Source of the DNA: Mogibacterium diversum_A
GTDB lineage: Bacteria; Bacillota; Clostridia; Peptostreptococcales; Anaerovoracaceae
Length of the DNA stretch: 64,000 nt
Direction of reading: 5' to 3'
Assembly (NCBI RefSeq): GCF_938028775.1
Contig: NZ_CALIZG010000005.1
Location: 37,560-101,559 of the forward strand
Both the position numbers and the translations under genes were made by a program. Below, piece after piece: positions 36,688 to 46,263 of this stretch; the first letter of the stretch is position 1, and each line of letters starts with the position of its first letter. The notes under the pieces were generated by a model. It was not told the DNA's origin and ran no database searches. It was given only the letters and a program-made list of their open reading frames with translations.

Positions 36688-37047
36688 ATGAAAGTTCTAT
36701 TTAATGAGTATCCAAAATGCAGTACATGCAAGAAGGCTAAAAAGTGGCTCGATGACAATGGTGTCGCTTACGATGACAGATATATAGTTGAAAATAATCC
36801 TACAAAAGAGGAGCTAAGGGACTGGCTATCGAGAAGTGACAAGCCGGTGAGAAAGTTCTTTAACACAAGCGGAATGCTCTATAGAGAAATGGAACTCAAG
36901 GATAAGCTAGACGCGATGAGCGAAGATGAGCAGCTCGGGGTTCTAGCATCTAATGGAATGCTTGTAAAGAGGCCGCTAGTCGTTGGTGATGACTTCGTGC
37001 TCGGTGGCTTCAGAGAGAAGGAGTGGGAAGAGAAACTCCTGGGATAA
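36688..37047 (+). CDS. ArsC/Spx-family thioredoxin-fold protein
   Basis: A 119-residue protein with the CxxC redox motif at its N-terminus (NEYPKCSTCKKAKKWLDDN), a glutaredoxin-like fold, and the ArsC-family signature LKDKLDAMSEDEQL. B. subtilis YusI and E. coli YffB are similar. It is not Spx itself because the RNA polymerase-contacting Gly52 context is not recognised. ATG 36688 is preferred since the GGGAGG touches the in-frame ATG at 36682. It follows msrAB by 14 bases, so a redox-repair role is likely. Confidence 0.85.
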   Translation: MKVLFNEYPKCSTCKKAKKWLDDNGVAYDDRYIVENNPTKEELRDWLSRSDKPVRKFFNTSGMLYREMELKDKLDAMSEDEQLGVLASNGMLVKRPLVVGDDFVLGGFREKEWEEKLLG

Positions 37048-37084
37048 TAGGATAAGATTGCTACACTGTAGTGCGTTTAGAGAA

Positions 37085-37106
37085 GGGCCCGAGGGGGCTC
37101 TTTTTT
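37085..37106 (+). terminator. Terminator after the ArsC-like gene
   Basis: GGGCCC (37085-37090) pairs with GGGCTC (37095-37100), one G-U pair, with GAGG loop and six Ts. Confidence 0.85.
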
Positions 37107-37225
37107 AAATATGCGCGAAATGTAAGGTTTAGTTGACTGTGATTTTAGTAATTGAGTTCAATAAGGTTTCATAAAAGTATGTTACAATAGGGTAATTTAT
37201 ATTAGTGCAGTAAAGGGGTGCTCAA

Positions 37226-38950
37226 ATGTCCGAAAGCTACACAGGCAGAATCAATCGCAAATTACAGCGCAAGCAGAAAGTCATAAGGGCTGCGGCAGGC
37301 AAGTGCAAGGCAGATTTAGTTCTTAAGAATGCTACATACGTGAGCGTATTTTCAGGCGAGCTGAGAAATGCTGACATTGCGGTTACGAATGGATTAATAG
37401 TTGGACTTGGTGAATATGATGGTGATAAAGAGGTCGATATGACGGGCAAAATCGTGTGCCCGGGATTTCTTGATGCTCATATCCACCTTGAGAGCTCTCT
37501 TGTTACGCCGACTGAATTTGTAAGGGCGGTGCTTCCTCATGGAACGACTACGGTGGTAACGGATCCGCATGAGATTGCAAATGTGATGGGGACAGACGGC
37601 ATTGAGTATATGATTCAGGCGACCGAAGGACTCCCGATAGATGTAAGATTTATGCTTCCATCATGCGTTCCTGCGACTCCACTTGACGAGTCTGGTGCAA
37701 CGCTCGATTATAGAGCGATTGATAGTTTTTACGAACATCCTAGAGTGCAGGGACTTGCAGAGATGATGAATTACGTCGGTACAGTCGCTGCAGATGAGCA
37801 GGTTGTAGAAAAGATAGTCGCTGCACAGGCACACCACAAGAAGATAGATGGCCATGCACCAGGGGTGAAGGGCAAGGCTCTAAATGCATACGTTGCCGCT
37901 GGCGTGTATTCCGACCACGAGTGCGCTACAGCAGAAGAAGCGATAGAGAAGCTTGAACTCGGTCAAGTAATAATGATAAGAGAAGGTACAGCAGCCCATA
38001 ACCTCGAGGCGCTGATGCCGCTTTTGACAGACAAATACGCAGATAGATGTATGTTCTGCACCGATGATAAGCATCCGTCAGACCTGCTGGAGAAAGGGCA
38101 CATAGACTATATTATTAAGAAAGCCATATCGATGGGAGCAGATCCTATACTAGCAATCAAGGTTGCGAGCACTAATGCAGCTAGATATTTTAGGCTGAAT
38201 AATCGTGGTGCCATTGCGCTCGGATATCTTGCGGATTTCGTCATAATAGATAATTTTGAAGATTTTACAGTCGAGCAGGTCTACAAGAAAGGCAAGCTTA
38301 TGTTCAATAATGGCAAGCTCAAAGAGTTTAAGGCTCCGGAAGTAGATGAATTCCTGACTACAAGGGCTCATAGCACTTTCAAAGTTGATAAACTTACTGC
38401 GGAGGCATTTAAAATAGACAGACCTCGAGGGGTGCTCGGCATGGTTCCTGGTGAACTGATGACCACAGATGAGGGATATGAAACTGGTGTGGATGTTGCC
38501 GAAGATATCCTCAAAATCGCTGTAGTGGAGAGACATAACTATACGGGACATATCGGAATCGGATACATCAAGGGTTACGGTCTCAGAAGTGGAGCAGTTG
38601 CTACCAGTATCTCGCACGATTCTCATAACATCATAGTTGTCGGAACCAATGATGAGGATATGGCTGCTGCAGTTAATCATATTGCGGAAAATGGCGGGGG
38701 AATAACGGTATTTGACGGCGGTAAATGTATCGGAGACGTGAAGCTAGGGATTGCCGGCCTAATGAGCGATGCTCCGCTTATTGATGTGAATAAAAATCTT
38801 GAAGATGCGAAGGCGAGAGCTTTTGAACTCGGAGTGAGCAGATCGATAGATCCGTTTATGACGCTTTCCTTCATGAGCCTGCCTGTTATTCCTAAGCTGA
38901 GACTCACAACAAGAGGTGTGTTCGACGTTGAGAGTCAGAGCTATGTGTAG
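37226..38950 (+). CDS. ade: Adenine deaminase
   Basis: A 574-residue amidohydrolase-superfamily adenine deaminase that converts adenine to hypoxanthine plus ammonia. Metal-binding motifs are PGFLDAHIHLESS (HxH near residue 90) and TDPHEIANVMG, with FCTDDKHPSDLLEKGHI later and the C-terminal adenine-specific KGYGLRSGAVATSISHDSHN. The length matches B. subtilis AdeC. It fits with the Apt-like enzyme at 24996 in purine salvage. The gene begins about 120 bases after a terminator and ends 14 bases before the CCA-type gene. Confidence 0.95.
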   Translation: MSESYTGRINRKLQRKQKVIRAAAGKCKADLVLKNATYVSVFSGELRNADIAVTNGLIVGLGEYDGDKEVDMTGKIVCPGFLDAHIHLESSLVTPTEFVRAVLPHGTTTVVTDPHEIANVMGTDGIEYMIQATEGLPIDVRFMLPSCVPATPLDESGATLDYRAIDSFYEHPRVQGLAEMMNYVGTVAADEQVVEKIVAAQAHHKKIDGHAPGVKGKALNAYVAAGVYSDHECATAEEAIEKLELGQVIMIREGTAAHNLEALMPLLTDKYADRCMFCTDDKHPSDLLEKGHIDYIIKKAISMGADPILAIKVASTNAARYFRLNNRGAIALGYLADFVIIDNFEDFTVEQVYKKGKLMFNNGKLKEFKAPEVDEFLTTRAHSTFKVDKLTAEAFKIDRPRGVLGMVPGELMTTDEGYETGVDVAEDILKIAVVERHNYTGHIGIGYIKGYGLRSGAVATSISHDSHNIIVVGTNDEDMAAAVNHIAENGGGITVFDGGKCIGDVKLGIAGLMSDAPLIDVNKNLEDAKARAFELGVSRSIDPFMTLSFMSLPVIPKLRLTTRGVFDVESQSYV

Positions 38951-38964
38951 GCAAGAATAATTAA

Positions 38965-40419
38965 ATGAATGAGATAGATAAAACGATAATTGAAGAGTTA
39001 GCCTCCCGAGTAGAAGAGCTTGGAGGGCGTGCATACATGGTAGGCGGAGCCGTTCGTGATGAGATTATGAAGCGTCCCATTAAAGATGTGGATATTGAAG
39101 TACATGGAATCTCTGAGGCGGTTCTAGAAGCGGTGTTAAAGGAACTTGGAAAGCCACTTCGATTCGGCTCTGCTTTTGGTGTGTACTCGCTTGCTGGTCA
39201 TCAGATAGATATTGCACTTCCTCGCTCAGAAAGAAAATCTGGGTCTGGTCATCGCGACTTTGAAATTGAAATCGATCCGTTTATCGGAATCAAAGAGGCA
39301 GCACGGAGGCGCGATTTCACCATGAATGCGCTTCTAAAGGATATCCTGAGCGGTGAAATCGCAGATCCTTTTGGAGGCACGGAGGATATCAAAAACCGAA
39401 TAATCCGTCACATAGACGACGAGAAATTCGGTGAGGATCCACTCCGTGCCCTCCGTGCTGCCCAGTTCAGATCCAGATTCGGATTCCAGGTCGCGCCTTC
39501 CACGATTTCAATCTGCAGGGCGCTGGACCTCAGGAATCTCTCGGCCGAGCGCGTCGAGATGGAGATGAAGAAGGCGCTTCTGGAATCCCGCCGACCATCC
39601 GAATTCTTTGAATGCCTGCGGGAAATGGGCCAGCTCGGATACTGGTTCCAGGAACTCGAACAGCTAATTGGGCTAGAACAAAATCCTAAGTTCCATCCAG
39701 AAGGTGATGTCTGGACTCACACCATGATGGTTCTGGATAGGGCGGCCCGGTTCAGGCCTTCTGCGAGTGATCCATACGCGTTTATGCTGCTGGCTCTCAC
39801 TCATGATTTCGGCAAGATTACGACGACTGAATTCGTTAATGGCGCAATTCACGCGTATGGTCACGAGCTACAAGGAGCAGAAATCGCGGAGCGATTTCTG
39901 AACCGCGTATGTCATGGTAGCGATATAAAAAAGTATATCGCTAATATGATTCCTAATCACATGCGCCCAAACAAGATTGCTGAAGCGAGATCGTCGGTCA
40001 AGAAGACGAACCGAATGTTTGACGATGCTATTGCTCCTAATGACCTTATATATTTTGCAATCTGCGATAAGCCAAAATTGCCACACCTGGATGCTCATAA
40101 TCTGAGTCAGGCGTCAAACGAGTCACACGAGTTATTGGATGATACTTCAAGAAAATCAGAACTTTACACAGATGATGAAAGGCTCAGGGAACGAGAGCGG
40201 ATACAGTTCTTGTTCGATAGACTAGATCTGTACAGAGACATGATGGCGAGACCTTATGTTACAGGAAAGGACTTGATCGATAGGGGAATTATGCCAGGCG
40301 ATGACTTCGGCACAATCCTCGAATATGCACACAAACTGAGACTAGCTGGTGTATCAAAGGATGATGCGCTTAAGCAAACACTTCCCTATGCGAGGAAATT
40401 AAGAAAAAATATTAAATGA
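38965..40419 (+). CDS. cca: tRNA nucleotidyltransferase/poly(A) polymerase-family protein with HD domain
   Basis: A 484-residue class II nucleotidyltransferase. The catalytic head shows MVGGAVRDEIMKRPIKDVDIE (GG and DxD), then the RRRDFTMNALL motif and LRAAQFRSRFGF. A C-terminal HD domain includes LTHDFGKITTTEF. The family can be CCA-adding, A-adding or poly(A) polymerase; HD-containing Clostridia proteins usually act on tRNA ends, so cca is a reasonable symbol. Bases 39421-39660 are 57.5% GC (138 of 240), against 42% (25 of 60) at 39061-39120 and 35% (21 of 60) at 39901-39960, with a matching change in codon choice. No frameshift was seen. Confidence 0.85.
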   Translation: MNEIDKTIIEELASRVEELGGRAYMVGGAVRDEIMKRPIKDVDIEVHGISEAVLEAVLKELGKPLRFGSAFGVYSLAGHQIDIALPRSERKSGSGHRDFEIEIDPFIGIKEAARRRDFTMNALLKDILSGEIADPFGGTEDIKNRIIRHIDDEKFGEDPLRALRAAQFRSRFGFQVAPSTISICRALDLRNLSAERVEMEMKKALLESRRPSEFFECLREMGQLGYWFQELEQLIGLEQNPKFHPEGDVWTHTMMVLDRAARFRPSASDPYAFMLLALTHDFGKITTTEFVNGAIHAYGHELQGAEIAERFLNRVCHGSDIKKYIANMIPNHMRPNKIAEARSSVKKTNRMFDDAIAPNDLIYFAICDKPKLPHLDAHNLSQASNESHELLDDTSRKSELYTDDERLRERERIQFLFDRLDLYRDMMARPYVTGKDLIDRGIMPGDDFGTILEYAHKLRLAGVSKDDALKQTLPYARKLRKNIK

Positions 40420-40542
40420 TAAAATTCTTACAATAGTGTATAATGTACCTATTAGGTAATATTTATCAAAGAGTTATTACTAAAAGCGTGACGTTTGAAC
40501 ATATTTGCATTTTATTAAATAAATAAGAAAGAAGGAACAATT

Positions 40543-42480
40543 ATGGAAAAAAGGCAAGCGTTGTCAGTTCGCAAATTATTCGTTTTGCTACTATCATTTC
40601 TGATGATAGGGATAGCTGCACCGAATATGGAGGCTTTTGCGGTTGAGAATACAACGACTGATCTTAATCTAGCAAATCTCAACCTATATGAGTTCAAGTG
40701 CAGGCAGGAGAATATGCAGGTCGTTAGCACTGGCTCAGGAACTCTGAAGGAAGTAGTTACACCTAATGGCTCATGGACTAAGAGTACGGTGTTTATGCAC
40801 AAGTATGAGAAGTCCAATTCGAAGCAGGATTATGATAATGTGCTTGAACTTCTATTCACTAATGCTGGTGAAGTAAATGGCAAAAAGGTCAACGTGAGAG
40901 TGAAGGTTTCTCACTTACAGCTGAATCCAACGGTATATTACGGGCAGCAGGCAAACTTTAATGATGCCAATGCAGGGGTACCTTTTTTGACGGTTGACCA
41001 AAACTGGGGTGATAGTGGAATTCAGCTGATGGATTATGTATATCCTGATCATCCTAATTTTACTAATGACAATATTTGGTCTTTCAACACTAAGACAGAC
41101 GTTACAGCAACTCTCGAGTATGCTGATGGTACACCTTGCGATTTAAAGCTGACGATGCAGCCAGCTGATATCGATGTGAAACCAGGAAATCCTATTGCTG
41201 GGAACCGCAGATCTTCTTTTTATGAAGAGCTAGGAGTCAAGAATCTTGATAGCACTATTGATAAGATCGTTTACAATAGAGCGGTTAGTTTGGATGAGGA
41301 AAATGGATCTGGCAACTGGCATTGGTGGAAAGCGAATGCGAGCATCACTGCAGCTGGAACTAGCGGGCAAGACGAGTATAACAAAACTGGATTTGTTATG
41401 CGCAGCAAGACAAACTCGATTACTTTCGCTTATAATTCTTCTGTAACGAGCGGTGGGCTGTTCAAGTTCTTTGCTGAAGTTCCTTACCATAATAATCCTG
41501 GTACAGCAGCTAAGAAAACTGTAGATAAAGCACAGGCACCAAAGCGTGTTGGAGAACCTATCAACTACACTGTAAGGTACACAGTCCCAAGACCGGGTAC
41601 TGATATAATTGATGATATTAAGTCGTTGAAATTTGCCGATACCTTTGATAAGAAAGTGGACTTCAAAGAAGCAATCGTTAAGTTTGATGGCAATACTCTA
41701 GTCAAAGGGCAAGATTATCAGGTAACTGTGACACCAGATAATGAAAATTGTCAGGACCATGTAGAGATTAATATTATCAAAAATGCTCTGTTCGCAAGAG
41801 ATAAGGGTGGCAAAGTATACGAGATAACTTATAAGACTGAGACAAATAGCAGAGCGCTAGTAGAGGGTGATAATACTATTACGAACTCAGCAGCAAAGAT
41901 GTATTTTGATAATGTGTCAGTTCCTACGAATACCGTTGAGACTAAGATACTGCCACCAACTAAGCCTAATAAGGACGTTTTTAAAGACGATATGTCCACT
42001 AGCGTTGACGGAAAGACAGTTAAGGGTGGAGATGTACTTACATATAAAATAACGTATAAGAATACAATCGGACGAGCAGATGATGTGACGATTACAGATG
42101 CCATTCCTAAGTACACGAAGTACGTTGCAGGTTCCGCAGATAATGGTGGGGTGGAACAAAACGGTGTCATCACTTGGAGAAAGACAAATCTCGGTAATGA
42201 CGAGACATTTATGGTGACTTACAAGGTTAAGGTAGATGAGGATATTAATGGAAAGCCAGTAGATAATCAGGCAAAGGTTAGCACGAACTATTACAAGTTT
42301 GACACTAATAAGACTCATAATCCGACACCGGTTATACAAAAGAAGCCTGTGGTCAACAAGCATAGACACACACCTAAGACAGGCGATAGCAATGGGCTTC
42401 TTCCTTACTCAATTGTGTTTATAGGATCTGCACTAGCATCACTCGGCTTGTTAGCAGCTAGAAAGCGCATAGCAAGGTAG
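40543..42480 (+). CDS. LPXTG-type cell-wall-anchored surface protein
   Basis: A 645-residue secreted protein. The signal peptide runs to about Ala33 (KLFVLLLSFLMIGIAAP, then AFA cleavage). The C-terminal sorting signal is TPKTG at 610-614, a membrane span (SIVFIGSALASLGLLA) and a basic tail ARKRIAR; TPKTG is a variant of LPXTG. Two repeated beta-rich domains, a D2-type fimbrial/isopeptide domain near 325-440 (KKTVDKAQAPKRVGEPINY) and a DUF11 domain near 470-590 (VKGGDVLTYKITYKN), suggest adhesin or pilus-like roles. A TATAAT at 40439 and an ACCTATTAGGT dyad precede it. Confidence 0.85.
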   Translation: MEKRQALSVRKLFVLLLSFLMIGIAAPNMEAFAVENTTTDLNLANLNLYEFKCRQENMQVVSTGSGTLKEVVTPNGSWTKSTVFMHKYEKSNSKQDYDNVLELLFTNAGEVNGKKVNVRVKVSHLQLNPTVYYGQQANFNDANAGVPFLTVDQNWGDSGIQLMDYVYPDHPNFTNDNIWSFNTKTDVTATLEYADGTPCDLKLTMQPADIDVKPGNPIAGNRRSSFYEELGVKNLDSTIDKIVYNRAVSLDEENGSGNWHWWKANASITAAGTSGQDEYNKTGFVMRSKTNSITFAYNSSVTSGGLFKFFAEVPYHNNPGTAAKKTVDKAQAPKRVGEPINYTVRYTVPRPGTDIIDDIKSLKFADTFDKKVDFKEAIVKFDGNTLVKGQDYQVTVTPDNENCQDHVEINIIKNALFARDKGGKVYEITYKTETNSRALVEGDNTITNSAAKMYFDNVSVPTNTVETKILPPTKPNKDVFKDDMSTSVDGKTVKGGDVLTYKITYKNTIGRADDVTITDAIPKYTKYVAGSADNGGVEQNGVITWRKTNLGNDETFMVTYKVKVDEDINGKPVDNQAKVSTNYYKFDTNKTHNPTPVIQKKPVVNKHRHTPKTGDSNGLLPYSIVFIGSALASLGLLAARKRIAR

Positions 42481-42516
42481 CATATCGCCAACCTTTCAAA
42501 ATTAACATGATGCGAA

Positions 42517-42542
42517 AAAAGCGGGACCAGTGTCCCGCTTTT
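42517..42542. terminator. Bidirectional terminator after the surface protein gene
   Basis: AAAAGCGGGAC (42517-42527) and GTCCCGCTTTT (42532-42542) form a perfect stem with CAGT loop, with A and T tracts on both sides; the genes converge. Confidence 0.9.
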
Positions 42543-42558
42543 GTAATATAGCAATTTC

Positions 42559-43464
42559 TTACCATAGTTCCTTTGGATATTTTCCGTCAACCTTCATCTC
42601 GGAAAACTTCGTGGCAACCTCATCCTTATCCTCTTTGTAGGTGACACCGAACCACTTGTCACTTGACTGAAGAACTGCAACGGTAGCTCTACCAGCTTTG
42701 ACCTCTGTATCGATGCAGTAAGGAAGGAAGTACTCTCCCTTCAGTGGATTTTGCTCTATGATTTTATCGAGTGCAGCCGGAAAACCAGCTTTCATAACCT
42801 CGAGGAATTCAGCACCAAACCCCCATAGGTTCATGGATACCGATTGACCATCAGGCACATCGTGTCTCACACCTTTTGAGCTTGTTGCTCGAATTACACC
42901 ATCACTCTCACGTATAACGTCCGAATGCTCCTCGATATCCGATAAATATCCATCTGTAACCTCGCAGAGTCCACGAGCAACTGAACCATTTAGAGAGAGT
43001 GTGTTCTCAATCTTGAAGCCGACCATACAGTGGTGTGTAGCATCAGCGGATTCACTGAGGAATTTATATATCTTCTCAAATGCTTCCTGTCCATAGTAGT
43101 CATCTGCGTTAATAACAGCGAAAGGTGCATCGATATAATTTCTTGCTGCGAGGACGGCATGACCAGTACCCCAAGGTTTAGTTCTTCCGTCTGGAACAGA
43201 GTAGCCTTCTGGTAGATCGTGAATGTCCTGAACTGCGTAGTGAGTTTCAAATAGTTTACCGGCTCTTCCTTTGATATGGGCTCTAAAGTCCTCTTCAAAA
43301 TCCTTCTTGATTATAAAAGCGACTCTCCTAAAACCTGCCTGATATGCGTCATAGAGGGAAAAATCCATGATAATGTCACCCTCAGACGTAATCGGATCAA
43401 TTTGCTTCGGTCCGCCGTATCGACTTCCCATTCCGGCAGCCATTATTACTAGAATTGGTTCCAT
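42559..43464 (-). CDS. Sugar-phosphate nucleotidyltransferase-like protein
   Basis: A 301-residue NTP-transferase-family protein. The signature LVIMAAGMGSRYGGPKQIDP corresponds to the nucleotide-binding GxGxR...PK motif, and metal-binding INADDYYGQ is at about residue 108. It resembles nucleotidyltransferases that make or transfer NDP-sugars or phosphocholine-like groups, but the substrate loop is not diagnostic. It begins one base after the gltX stop on the same strand, suggesting an operon by position, without a functional link I can name. Confidence 0.78.
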   Translation of the reverse strand: MEPILVIMAAGMGSRYGGPKQIDPITSEGDIIMDFSLYDAYQAGFRRVAFIIKKDFEEDFRAHIKGRAGKLFETHYAVQDIHDLPEGYSVPDGRTKPWGTGHAVLAARNYIDAPFAVINADDYYGQEAFEKIYKFLSESADATHHCMVGFKIENTLSLNGSVARGLCEVTDGYLSDIEEHSDVIRESDGVIRATSSKGVRHDVPDGQSVSMNLWGFGAEFLEVMKAGFPAALDKIIEQNPLKGEYFLPYCIDTEVKAGRATVAVLQSSDKWFGVTYKEDKDEVATKFSEMKVDGKYPKELW

Positions 43465-43465
43465 T

Positions 43466-45142
43466 TTATTTCTCCTCTTCTATCATTCGGTTAATTCTGG
43501 CTCTGACCATATCTTCGCCCATAATCTGCTGTATTGCCCATACATCAGGAGACTGTGCACGGCCGACGAGAGCAAGTCTGATAACTGTGCTTACGTGGCC
43601 AACGTGACCCTTATAATCATCTGGATTCTTTTTGTAGTCCTTAGGCTTTGCAGCATAACCTAGGTTAGTTGCAATTTCTCTTATCTTATTGAACCATTCT
43701 TCCTGTGTATCGGCGTGGTTGTAAGATGATAGGTATTCTTCAAGAATCTTGACCTTATCTGCTTCAGCTTCGGCAGGGACTTCATCAATGACTTTAAAAC
43801 TCTGATCGTAGAAATAGCTGATGAATTCCATAATTTGCCTTGCGTATACGAGGTCCTTGCGAGGTTTTTTCTCATCTCTACCTAGGTCAAGGATTTTCAC
43901 TAGAAGATCCATGTCGTCGAATATGTAACTGTACTCAGGTGCGAACTCGAGGGACCAATCCTTTAGAAACTCAGCGATTTCATAAGCAGAAATGTGTAGC
44001 AGAGCCTCCTTGCTCACGTCATTAAGCTTATCGAGGTCAAAAAGTGCACCAGAGTTACTCATCTTCTCAGTGGTAAATTTGAATTCATCAATATCTGCCT
44101 CTGGATTCTCCATACGCCACTCCTCGTAATTTGAGTTGAGAATGGTGAGCAGATACTCCCTAACTGCAGCAGGATGATAACCCTGATCTCTATAATAATC
44201 CAGTGAAAGCTCTGGGTCCTTACGCTTCGATAGCTTCCTCTTGTTGCCATCTTCTCCTATTTTCATCAGCTGAGCGGTGTGACAATATACTGGAAGTTCA
44301 AATCCTAACTTCTCAAATAGCTCGACATGAATTGGAAGTGAAGGAAGCCACTCTTCTCCGCGTATGACGTGAGTCGTTCTCATCAGGTGGTCGTCAACGG
44401 CATGTGCAAAATGATAAGTCGGAATTCCTGTAGTCTTAATTATTACGACGTCCTGAAAGTTTTCCGGCACATCAAGTGCGCCCCTTATACCATCAACGAC
44501 TTTGTTTCTCTTGATATCCTCGCCGGTAGCGTTAGGGGTACCGTCTGACTTTAATCTTATTACAAATGGGTCGTCAGCCGAGATATGATCGATTATAAGT
44601 TTTTCGATATCAGGATCACTATCCCAATCCCTATACTTTGACCATCCTGCATAGATTCCAGGAGCGATCTTTTCCTTTTCTTGCTTCTCTCTAATCTCGC
44701 TGATTTCTTCTTCTGTTAGGAAACAAGGGTATGCTTTGCCTTCAGCGAGCAGCTTCTTGGCATAGAATCTATATATTTCTCCGCGGTGGCTCTGCGTATA
44801 ATCGCCGTAGCTACCGACATCACCATGTTCAGTGACACCTTCGTCGAATTTGATTCCAAAGAATGCTAGAGACGAGATAATTGTTTCTACGGCATTTTCG
44901 ACAAATCTCTTATCGTCAGTGTCTTCGATTCTAAGATAGAAGATACCATTGCTCTGGTGAGCGAGTCTCTCGTCTACAAAAGCACCATACAGATTTCCGA
45001 GATGGATAAATCCAGTAGGGCTTGGACCAAGCCTGGTGACTTTAGCCCCCTCAGGGAGATTACGCTTAGGGTACATGGCTTCGTAGTCAGTATCGTTTGC
45101 AATCTCAGGATAGATGAGTTCGCTGAGCTCAATTGAATTCAT
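43466..45142 (-). CDS. gltX: Glutamyl-tRNA synthetase
   Basis: A class I synthetase of 558 residues, longer than the usual 470-500. The HIGH equivalent is PTGFIHLGNL near residue 45, and the KMSKS equivalent is NKRKLSKRKDPELS near 305, with LRIEDTDDKRFVENA between. A C-terminal anticodon domain follows. The ATG at 45142 has AGGAGGA upstream. GluRS is favoured over GlnRS because of the all-bacterial architecture; whether it is discriminating is not determinable. Confidence 0.93.
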   Translation of the reverse strand: MNSIELSELIYPEIANDTDYEAMYPKRNLPEGAKVTRLGPSPTGFIHLGNLYGAFVDERLAHQSNGIFYLRIEDTDDKRFVENAVETIISSLAFFGIKFDEGVTEHGDVGSYGDYTQSHRGEIYRFYAKKLLAEGKAYPCFLTEEEISEIREKQEKEKIAPGIYAGWSKYRDWDSDPDIEKLIIDHISADDPFVIRLKSDGTPNATGEDIKRNKVVDGIRGALDVPENFQDVVIIKTTGIPTYHFAHAVDDHLMRTTHVIRGEEWLPSLPIHVELFEKLGFELPVYCHTAQLMKIGEDGNKRKLSKRKDPELSLDYYRDQGYHPAAVREYLLTILNSNYEEWRMENPEADIDEFKFTTEKMSNSGALFDLDKLNDVSKEALLHISAYEIAEFLKDWSLEFAPEYSYIFDDMDLLVKILDLGRDEKKPRKDLVYARQIMEFISYFYDQSFKVIDEVPAEAEADKVKILEEYLSSYNHADTQEEWFNKIREIATNLGYAAKPKDYKKNPDDYKGHVGHVSTVIRLALVGRAQSPDVWAIQQIMGEDMVRARINRMIEEEK

Positions 45143-45202
45143 ATTAATCCTCCTGCGTTTAAATCTAATTAACTAATTAAGTTTACCATATTAATGCCAT
45201 CA

Positions 45203-45231
45203 GTTGTAGAGCAGTGAGCATATATCCTCAA
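45203..45231 (-). promoter_or_regulatory. Probable gltX promoter
   Basis: On the minus strand TTGAGG (45226-45231) precedes TACAAC (45203-45208) by 17 bases, about 60 bases before the gltX start. Confidence 0.4.
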
Positions 45232-45328
45232 CTTATAGAACCCATAAATTGCTTGAGAAAATCATTTAAGGAGAATATTGATTTCGAAAAAAAGACGTTT
45301 TATGAAAACTGTATCTTTCTTAATCTTA

Positions 45329-45337
45329 TGGTATAAT
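45329..45337 (+). promoter_or_regulatory. Extended -10 promoter before the small membrane protein/tmk genes
   Basis: TGGTATAAT at 45329-45337 matches the extended -10 consensus TGnTATAAT; the -35 region is poor, as is common with extended -10 promoters. Confidence 0.5.
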
Positions 45338-45391
45338 ACATTCTGTATACATGTGAGATAATGAAGCAAAAAGTGTGGGAGGAAAGCCCGT

Positions 45392-45616
45392 ATGATATTG
45401 TTCAAATACATATTGGCGCTGCTGCTGACGGTGCCAATGGGTGTCTTAGGTATTTACCTGTTTGTAGACTATTTTGATACCGTAAGGGGCAAGAAGCAGG
45501 CTAGGCAAGCTGCAGAGAAGCGCAAGTTAGAGGAACGGAAAAAAGCTCGAAAGGAAGGATTTACAATCCACATTCCGGACCCTATAGAACAATCCGATAG
45601 AAATACGCATAGATAG
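45392..45616 (+). CDS. Small single-span membrane protein with charged tail
   Basis: A 74-residue protein with one N-terminal membrane span (YILALLLTVPMGVLGIYLFV) and a highly charged helical tail (KQARQAAEKRKLEERKKARK). GGAGGA lies upstream of the ATG. It sits 11 bases before tmk, so the two are likely cotranscribed. No known family is recognised. Confidence 0.6.
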   Translation: MILFKYILALLLTVPMGVLGIYLFVDYFDTVRGKKQARQAAEKRKLEERKKARKEGFTIHIPDPIEQSDRNTHR

Positions 45617-45627
45617 GTGGTGGCGAG

Positions 45628-46239
45628 GTGCCAAAGGGAATTTTTATTACGCTTGAGGGTCCGGATGGCTCTGGCAAAAGCACACAGGTTGAAAATATTA
45701 GGGCTTATTTTGTAAGCAATGGCAGGGAAGTTGTAGTTTCCAGGGAACCCGGTGGAACGTCGATTAGCGAGAAGCTTCGCAGCATCGTTCTTGATAATGC
45801 AAATGCTGAGATGGACGATGTTACAGAGATGTTAATATATGCAGCCGCTAGGGCACAGCATGTTGCTGAGAAGATAAGACCAGCGCTCGAGAGAGGCGCA
45901 GTTGTAGTTTGCGATAGATTTGTCGATTCAAGCATCGCATATCAAGGCTTTGGAAGAAACCTTGGTGATCAGGTTTCTGAGGTGAATAGATATGCGACAG
46001 GCGGACTTGAGCCAGATGTCACTTTTTTCATGGACTTAGACCCTGAGATTGGTAGAGCTAGAATCGGTAAAGATATTAGAGACAGACTTGAGCAGCAGAA
46101 GCTGGATTTCCACTATCGTGTGTATGATGGCTATAAGGCGCTTTGCGATAAGTGCCCTGAGCGCATAGTCAGGATTGATGCGAGTAAAACGATAGATGAG
46201 ATAAAGGGCGACATCTATTCGAAACTCGAGACACTATAG
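45628..46239 (+). CDS. tmk: Thymidylate kinase
   Basis: A 203-residue dTMP kinase that makes dTDP for DNA synthesis. The P-loop is LEGPDGSGKST at residues 9-19, the DR(Y/F) motif is CDRFVDSSIAYQGFGRN, and a LID region follows near 140. Start codon is GTG at 45628, supported by GGTGG seven bases upstream and by alignment of MPKGIFITLEG with the family N-terminus. Next come holB, ricT and a methyltransferase, the order of the B. subtilis tmk region. Confidence 0.95.
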   Translation: MPKGIFITLEGPDGSGKSTQVENIRAYFVSNGREVVVSREPGGTSISEKLRSIVLDNANAEMDDVTEMLIYAAARAQHVAEKIRPALERGAVVVCDRFVDSSIAYQGFGRNLGDQVSEVNRYATGGLEPDVTFFMDLDPEIGRARIGKDIRDRLEQQKLDFHYRVYDGYKALCDKCPERIVRIDASKTIDEIKGDIYSKLETL

Positions 46240-46263
46240 TATAGGGACAATATAGCGAGATAG

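Noticed and set aside
38150..38680. 176-residue reverse-strand frame within the adenine deaminase gene
   Set aside because: It is antisense to a well-supported gene, has no ribosome-binding site and no recognisable family.
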